Source: CAYWNK01 sp047639615
GTDB lineage: Bacteria; Planctomycetota; UBA1135; GCA-002686595
NCBI GenBank assembly: GCA_047639615.1
Contig: JBLIOL010000186.1
Location: 1-11,023, forward strand
DNA length: 11,023 bases
Reading direction: 5' to 3'
Positions 7,720-11,023 of this stretch are shown here, in pieces. Below the pieces are notes generated by a model. The model saw only the letters and a program-made list of their open reading frames with translations, was not told the origin of the DNA and did not search any database. Within the stretch, counting starts at the first letter, position 1, and each line of letters begins with the position of its first letter. The position numbers were made by a program, and so were the translations under genes.

Positions 7720-8820
7720 TCAGGTATCGAGTGTGATCGGCATGACGATGTACCGGTAGGTCTCGCCAAGCCGGAACTCACCCGGACTGTTTTTCTCGTT
7801 GAACTGCAAGCGGACCGTGTCGAGCGAGCAGTGTTTCAGACCTTCGAGCACGTAGTCCGGGTTGAAGGCGATCTCAGCGGTCTCGCCTTTGAACTCGACG
7901 TCCATGCGAGCTTTGGCTTCACCACGACCAGCTGACTGACCGAAGAGCTCCATCTGGTTGCCGGTCACGCTCAAGCGAACCGCGCGGGCTTCATCGCCTG
8001 CGACGTTGGCCACCAGGCGTAGCTTCTTGACGAAGAGCTCGCGATCGGCGTCGATTATCTGGCTGGTCTCAGCCGGCAGCACGGCCGAGTAGCGCGGGAA
8101 CTCGCCGTCGATCAAGCGCGCGAAGATCTCTGCGTTGCGCGTCTTGAGACCGACCTGGTTGTCCGAGAACGATAGCTGAATCTGATCCAAGGGATCAGCG
8201 ATCACGCGGCAGAACAGCTGCATGCCCTTGGTGGGCACGATGGCCGGATTCTCCATGGGCTCGGCTGCGTCCACCGGGATCTCCGAGAGAGCCAAGCGGC
8301 GGCCGTCCGTGGCGACCATGCGCAAGGTGTCCACTTCGATCTCGGTCAGCACGCCGTGCATGGCGTAGCGACCGGGCTCGCGTGCGGCGGCAAAGGAGGT
8401 TTGCTGCACCAGTCGCACGAAGCTTCCACCCTGCAGCGAGAGTGTTTTCTCATCGCCGAAGCGTGGCACCACGGGGAACTCCTCGGGGTCCACCGTGACG
8501 AGCTCGCAAGCATCGCCTTCGCCGCGGATGTGGCACGCGGTGTCGGTGGTCTCGAGTGTGCAACGTTCGCCGGTGAGGTCGCGCACGAAGTCCAGCGCGA
8601 TCCGTGCAGGGATCACAACCGGTCCGGGCTCATCGACCTGGACGTCGTCGATGCGGTAACGCAGGGAGACTTCCTGGTCGGTACCGATCAGCTCCAAGGC
8701 GTTGTCGGTTGCGACGAGGCAGACGTTCTCGAGCACGGGCTTGGTGCTCTTGCTCGGAACGACTTGGTTGGCGATGGCTAGCCCTTCGCGGAGCTTCTCT
8801 CGATCGCAGGTGACCTTCAT
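7720..8820 (-). CDS. dnaN: DNA polymerase III beta subunit (sliding clamp)
   Basis: DnaN forms the ring-shaped dimer that tethers DNA polymerase III to DNA and also serves as a platform for repair factors. The 366-residue protein has the usual length and the three repeated clamp domains (about 1-120, 121-247 and 248-366). Family landmarks include EEFPVVP (113-119), ATDGRRLAL (170-178), RLIDGEFPRY (235-244), FNPDYVLEGL (319-328) and the C-terminal YRYIVMPITL near the partner-binding pocket. The start ATG at 8820 gives the expected N-terminus MKVTCDREKL. No Shine-Dalgarno is visible upstream. An open frame from the dnaA stop overlaps this start as ATGA (see findings). dciA and gyrB follow closely on the same strand, suggesting a single operon. 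Confidence 0.97.
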   Translation of the reverse strand: MKVTCDREKLREGLAIANQVVPSKSTKPVLENVCLVATDNALELIGTDQEVSLRYRIDDVQVDEPGPVVIPARIALDFVRDLTGERCTLETTDTACHIRGEGDACELVTVDPEEFPVVPRFGDEKTLSLQGGSFVRLVQQTSFAAAREPGRYAMHGVLTEIEVDTLRMVATDGRRLALSEIPVDAAEPMENPAIVPTKGMQLFCRVIADPLDQIQLSFSDNQVGLKTRNAEIFARLIDGEFPRYSAVLPAETSQIIDADRELFVKKLRLVANVAGDEARAVRLSVTGNQMELFGQSAGRGEAKARMDVEFKGETAEIAFNPDYVLEGLKHCSLDTVRLQFNEKNSPGEFRLGETYRYIVMPITLDT

Positions 8821-8850
8821 GCGGTGAGTGCTGTTTGGGGGAGGCAGCGG

Positions 8851-8894
8851 TTATCCCAAAAGAACCCTAAAGAAAGATTCTCCTTAACAGTAAG
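8851..8894. promoter_or_regulatory. Candidate AT-rich DNA unwinding element
   Basis: This segment is the clearest A+T-rich stretch I noticed outside coding sequence (29 of 44 bases A/T). It begins with TTATCCCAAA, a weak DnaA-box resemblance, and ends in the inverted repeat CCTTA-acag-TAAGG (8882-8895). It lies 30 bp upstream of dnaN, so it could equally be part of the dnaN promoter or leader. Confidence 0.4.
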
Positions 8895-8993
8895 GGACCC
8901 CTGATTTCGGGGATAACGCTGAGGATAGCGCCGTAAGTCGAGAAACGATAGCCTGTTGTGGCTACGAAGACGCAGTTTATAAGCTTCGATGGG

Positions 8994-9172
8994 CCGTGGA
9001 GAACCCGTGGGATAGGCCTGACTTGTAAACGGCTTTCCACCGGCCTCGAGGGCGCTGCTGAAAAGGGCCTGAGTTGTGCCCGAGCTGTCCACGATTTGGT
9101 CCGAGTTACCCCCGGTTTGCTCCCCGTTGTTTCCACGGGTAACCACCAGGGTTGCCAACAGGGTTTCCACGG
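8994..9172. repeat. Cluster of DnaA-box-like repeats (TTTCCACGG type)
   Basis: Plus-strand sites: CTTTCCACCG (9033-9042), CTGTCCACGA (9085-9094), GTTTCCACGG (9129-9138) and an identical GTTTCCACGG (9163-9172). Minus-strand sites: TTCTCCACGG (8994-9003) and TATCCCACGG (9005-9014), whose starts are 11 bp apart, about one helical turn. A weaker minus-strand TAGCCACAA lies at 8956-8964. The shared core resembles the TCCAC part of the classical box TTATCCACA, with the final A replaced by G or C. The two groups face each other. That they bind DnaA is inference from position and sequence. Confidence 0.5.
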
Positions 9173-9205
9173 CAAGGGTGGGAATGGACTGGTTTTGGGC
9201 CTGCA

Positions 9206-10816
9206 TCAGTCCTCCAGTCCCTTACCGCCCAAGCGGCCCAGGAGCGTCTCTAGCTCGGTCTTACAGGCGGCCTCGATGGCGGCCTTCTTACGGATCTTGT
9301 CGACCCCGTAGAGCACCGTGGAGTGGTCACGGCCGCCGAAGTAGGCACCGATCTCCTCGAGCGAGTGACGCGTGATGTGGCGCGCTAGGAACATGGCTAT
9401 CTGGCGCGGGTAGGCGATGGCCTGGGTGCGGCGCTTGCCCTGTAGGTCCACCTGCTTGATGCCGTAGTGGTCCGTCACGACCGTGATGATGTCCTCCATG
9501 GTCGGTTCACCACGGGTCACCTTGAAGAGGTCTGAGAGCGCCTCACGGGCCGTGGTGAGATTCATGGGCTCACCGGTGATGCCGATGTAGCCAGAGAGCC
9601 TTGTGACGGCTCCCTCAAGCTCACGCACGTTGTCTGTCACGTGCTCGGCGATCAGACCCACCACGTCGTCAGGGAACTCGAGGCCCTTGTCGCGACTCTT
9701 GCGCTTGATGATGGCCATGCGCGTCTCAAAACACGGCGGCTCCATCTCGGTCACCATGCCCCACTTGAAGCGTGAGACCAGGCGATCCTGCAGGGTCGGG
9801 ATGTCCTTCGGGGGTGAATCCGAGGAGAGCACGATCTGCTTGCCGGCGTTGTAGAGCGTGTTGAAGGTGTGGAAGAACTCCTCCTGCGTGCGATCCTTGT
9901 TGGCCAGGATGTGAATATCGTCCACCACCAACACGTCCACATTGCGGTACTTGTTGCGGAACTTCGTCAGGTCACCGTTCTCCAGGGCGGAGATGAAGTG
10001 GTTCACGAAGGTCTCGCAGGAGAGATACAGAATGCGGCTCTCCGGAGTGCGCTCCAGGATCATGTGGCAGAGCCCCTGCAGTAGGTGCGTCTTGCCCACC
10101 CCTACGTTCCCGTGCAGGAAGAAGGGGTTGTAGTTCTTACCCGGCTGCTCGGCGGCGCCCATGGCGGCGGCATGGCCGAAGCGGTTGCAAGGGCCGACCA
10201 CGAAGTTGACGAAGGTGTACTTAGGGTTGAGCACCACGTCCGAGTTGCGCAGCAAGCCGCTGGCCGTGCGCCTAACGCCGCCGATGGCAGCACCGGGGGG
10301 CAGCATGTCGCGTGAATGGCGATCGGGAGCCGGTTCGCTAGGCGCAGGGCGCGGAGCCTCGGGCGACGGGCTCGCGGGAGCACCGGTGCGCGCCAGGAAC
10401 TCGGGGTCGACCTTGATCTCCAGGCGGCGCGGCACACCCAGTACGGCTTGGATCGACTGCTCGATGGTGGAGCGGTAATAGTCCTCGAGCCAGGTGCGCG
10501 CGAAGCCGTTGGGCACGGCCACCACGACCACCTCGTCGTCCATCTTGGTCAAGCCGGCACGCCGGAACCAGGTCTCGAATTGTTCGGGCTGAATGCGCCG
10601 CTGGATGGCGGTGAGGAGCGACTCCCACACCATCACAAGGCCTTCCTCATCGCCCTCAGGGGCTTCGATAGGGGCTTCTTGCACGGTCTCCTGAGAGGCT
10701 GATGGTGCGGGAACTTCGGTCGGTGTGGACTCCTGGACACCCGTTACGGGTTCCTTTGGAGTCTGGTCGTCCGGTCCACTATCGCCGTGGAGTTTCAAAG
10801 CGTCGGGGTTAGTCAT
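9206..10816 (-). CDS. dnaA: Chromosomal replication initiator protein DnaA
   Basis: DnaA binds DnaA boxes at oriC, forms an ATP-dependent filament and melts the origin. The 536-residue frame has an N-terminal acidic, Pro/Thr/Ser-rich extension (1-60), domain I (about 62-128, VWESLLTAIQRRIQPEQF), a Pro-rich linker (about 140-195), the AAA+ domain and the C-terminal DNA-binding domain (about 438-530). AAA+ landmarks are Walker A GNVGVGKT (236-243), Walker B VDVLVVDDIHIL with Asp299 and Asp300, Arg345 and Arg349 in DRLVSRFKWGM, and sensor 2 Arg398 in NVRELEGA. The DNA-binding signature is GGRDHSTVLYGVDKI (494-508) after YPRQIAMFLAR. The start ATG at 10816 has GAGG directly against it, too close to be ideal. 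An internal ATG at 10633 (Met62) has GAGGAAGG 7 nt upstream and would give a 475-residue protein. The extension lacks Arg, Cys and Trp, which suggests it is truly coding. Confidence 0.97.
   Translation of the reverse strand: MTNPDALKLHGDSGPDDQTPKEPVTGVQESTPTEVPAPSASQETVQEAPIEAPEGDEEGLVMVWESLLTAIQRRIQPEQFETWFRRAGLTKMDDEVVVVAVPNGFARTWLEDYYRSTIEQSIQAVLGVPRRLEIKVDPEFLARTGAPASPSPEAPRPAPSEPAPDRHSRDMLPPGAAIGGVRRTASGLLRNSDVVLNPKYTFVNFVVGPCNRFGHAAAMGAAEQPGKNYNPFFLHGNVGVGKTHLLQGLCHMILERTPESRILYLSCETFVNHFISALENGDLTKFRNKYRNVDVLVVDDIHILANKDRTQEEFFHTFNTLYNAGKQIVLSSDSPPKDIPTLQDRLVSRFKWGMVTEMEPPCFETRMAIIKRKSRDKGLEFPDDVVGLIAEHVTDNVRELEGAVTRLSGYIGITGEPMNLTTAREALSDLFKVTRGEPTMEDIITVVTDHYGIKQVDLQGKRRTQAIAYPRQIAMFLARHITRHSLEEIGAYFGGRDHSTVLYGVDKIRKKAAIEAACKTELETLLGRLGGKGLED
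10641..10648 (-). promoter_or_regulatory. Shine-Dalgarno-like site before internal dnaA start
   Basis: The minus strand reads GAGGAAGG, then 7 nt, then ATG GTG TGG at 10633. This is among the best Shine-Dalgarno matches I found and sits just before DnaA domain I. It may mark the main start or a second, shorter DnaA form. Confidence 0.35.
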
Positions 10817-11023
10817 CCTCGTACGAGCCCCGGGGGGAAGGGCTTGAGGGTGGACACTGCGGGGGGGGGGCAGCGCGGGGTTTTCCAGGTGGCAGAACCG
10901 TTCTAGTGGCGGCAGAACGGAGGATTTTGGAACGGGCGGTCGCTTGGGGGCGGACCCGTGGGTAGGCGAGTGAAGTGGTGAGAGTGCGGTGTCGCGCTCT
11001 TTCCCCCCGCGCTTGATGCTGTT
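10817..11023. promoter_or_regulatory. dnaA upstream region, G-tract rich, no gene seen
   Basis: No gene is apparent in the last 207 bp. The region should carry the dnaA promoter (minus strand), but no convincing -35/-10 pair was recognised. It contains G-tracts on the plus strand at 10832-10837, 10840-10842, 10848-10850, 10861-10870 (ten G) and 10877-10880. It also holds DnaA-box-like sites on the minus strand: AGTGTCCACC (10849-10858) and TACCCACGGG (10955-10964). The second closely matches the origin site at 9004-9017 apart from one missing base. A hairpin (10981-10988 with 10993-11000, one G-T pair) lies near the end, with no clear role. Confidence 0.4.
10889..10920. repeat. Paired 12-bp repeats with palindrome upstream of dnaA
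   Basis: GTGGCAGAACCG (10889-10900) and GCGGCAGAACGG (10909-10920) match at 10 of 12 positions and are 20 bp apart, about two helical turns. The first overlaps the perfect palindrome AGAAC-C-GTTCT (10894-10904). A related GGAACGG follows at 10929-10935. The layout resembles binding sites of a regulator that docks on one DNA face; which protein is unknown. Confidence 0.4.

Larger units (their letters stand above)
8848..9175. other. Probable chromosomal replication origin (oriC) between dnaA and dnaN
   Basis: The 385-bp gap between dnaN (start 8820) and dnaA (stop 9206) has the makings of an origin. A 44-bp segment at 8851-8894 has 15 G/C bases by hand count (about 34%), in contrast to the G+C-rich surroundings, and could be the unwinding element. 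Further toward dnaA lies a cluster of DnaA-box-like sites with core TCCAC(G/C) (see the repeat entry). In many bacteria oriC lies in this very interval. None of the sites is a perfect TTATCCACA, so recognition would need a variant consensus. Absence of another good candidate within the window supports the call, but an origin outside the window cannot be excluded. Confidence 0.55.

Noticed and set aside
7707..7781. Earlier start for dciA inside dnaN
   Set aside because: The added 25 residues are not family-like, and ATG 7706 lies neatly 13 nt after the dnaN stop.
8356..8781. 141-codon plus-strand open frame opposite dnaN
   Set aside because: Antisense to the conserved clamp gene, no family resemblance.
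8994..9172. CRISPR-like repeat array
   Set aside because: Units are only about 10 bp, unevenly spaced and on both strands, which fits DnaA boxes and not CRISPR repeats.
10316..10702. 128-codon plus-strand open frame opposite the dnaA N-terminal part
   Set aside because: Antisense to dnaA domain I and linker; typical G+C-rich shadow frame.
10981..11002. Intrinsic terminator at the right edge
   Set aside because: The 8-bp stem has a G-T pair, only two T bases follow it, and no gene is seen that would end there.

Overview
The window is a G+C-rich bacterial chromosomal segment holding the replication-initiation gene block. The organism is probably a member of the Planctomycetota or a related lineage. 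This is inferred from three things: the gene order dnaA-dnaN-dciA-gyrB without recF, a large secreted protease whose C-terminal domain resembles one I recall as repeated in planctomycete secretomes, and a solitary GspE-N-terminal-domain protein. Few gene starts have a clear Shine-Dalgarno sequence. No rRNA, tRNA, CRISPR array, insertion sequence or phage gene was seen.

Left part, plus strand (1-3967). It opens with the 3' part of a gene for a multi-pass membrane protein with C-terminal TPR repeats, of the TMTC / GT-C glycosyltransferase-like type; its N-terminus lies outside the window. A leader of about 310 bp without a gene follows. Next is a 793-residue secreted protein with a signal peptide, an N-terminal beta-rich domain, a V8/glutamyl-endopeptidase-like serine protease with an intact His-Asp-Ser triad, two further beta domains and a lineage-type C-terminal domain. 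It ends at a strong hairpin (3981-4024) that probably also terminates the converging gene.

Middle (4048-4755, minus strand). A 235-residue cytoplasmic protein carries a GspE/MshE N-terminal-type domain without any ATPase domain and ends in a long acidic tail.

Right part, minus strand (4919-10816). In transcription order the genes are dnaA (initiator), a 385-bp gap with a likely oriC, dnaN (sliding clamp), dciA (DUF721, replicative-helicase loading factor) and gyrB (gyrase subunit B). dnaN, dciA and gyrB are separated by only 13 and 7 nt and look like one operon. Together they supply origin recognition and melting, helicase delivery, processivity and supercoil removal. The dnaA-dnaN gap holds several TTTCCACGG-like sites, two of them 11 bp apart, and a 44-bp segment of about 34% G+C next to dnaN, a plausible unwinding element. 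The dnaA upstream region (10817-11023) has no gene but carries a 10-G run with further G-tracts, a pair of 20-bp-spaced repeats with a small palindrome, and more DnaA-box-like sites.

I see no clearly new multi-gene defence or mobile system. The most unusual points are the non-canonical origin, an open frame that exactly bridges dnaA and dnaN, dciA standing where recF is often found, the orphan GspE-N-like protein and the modular secreted protease.
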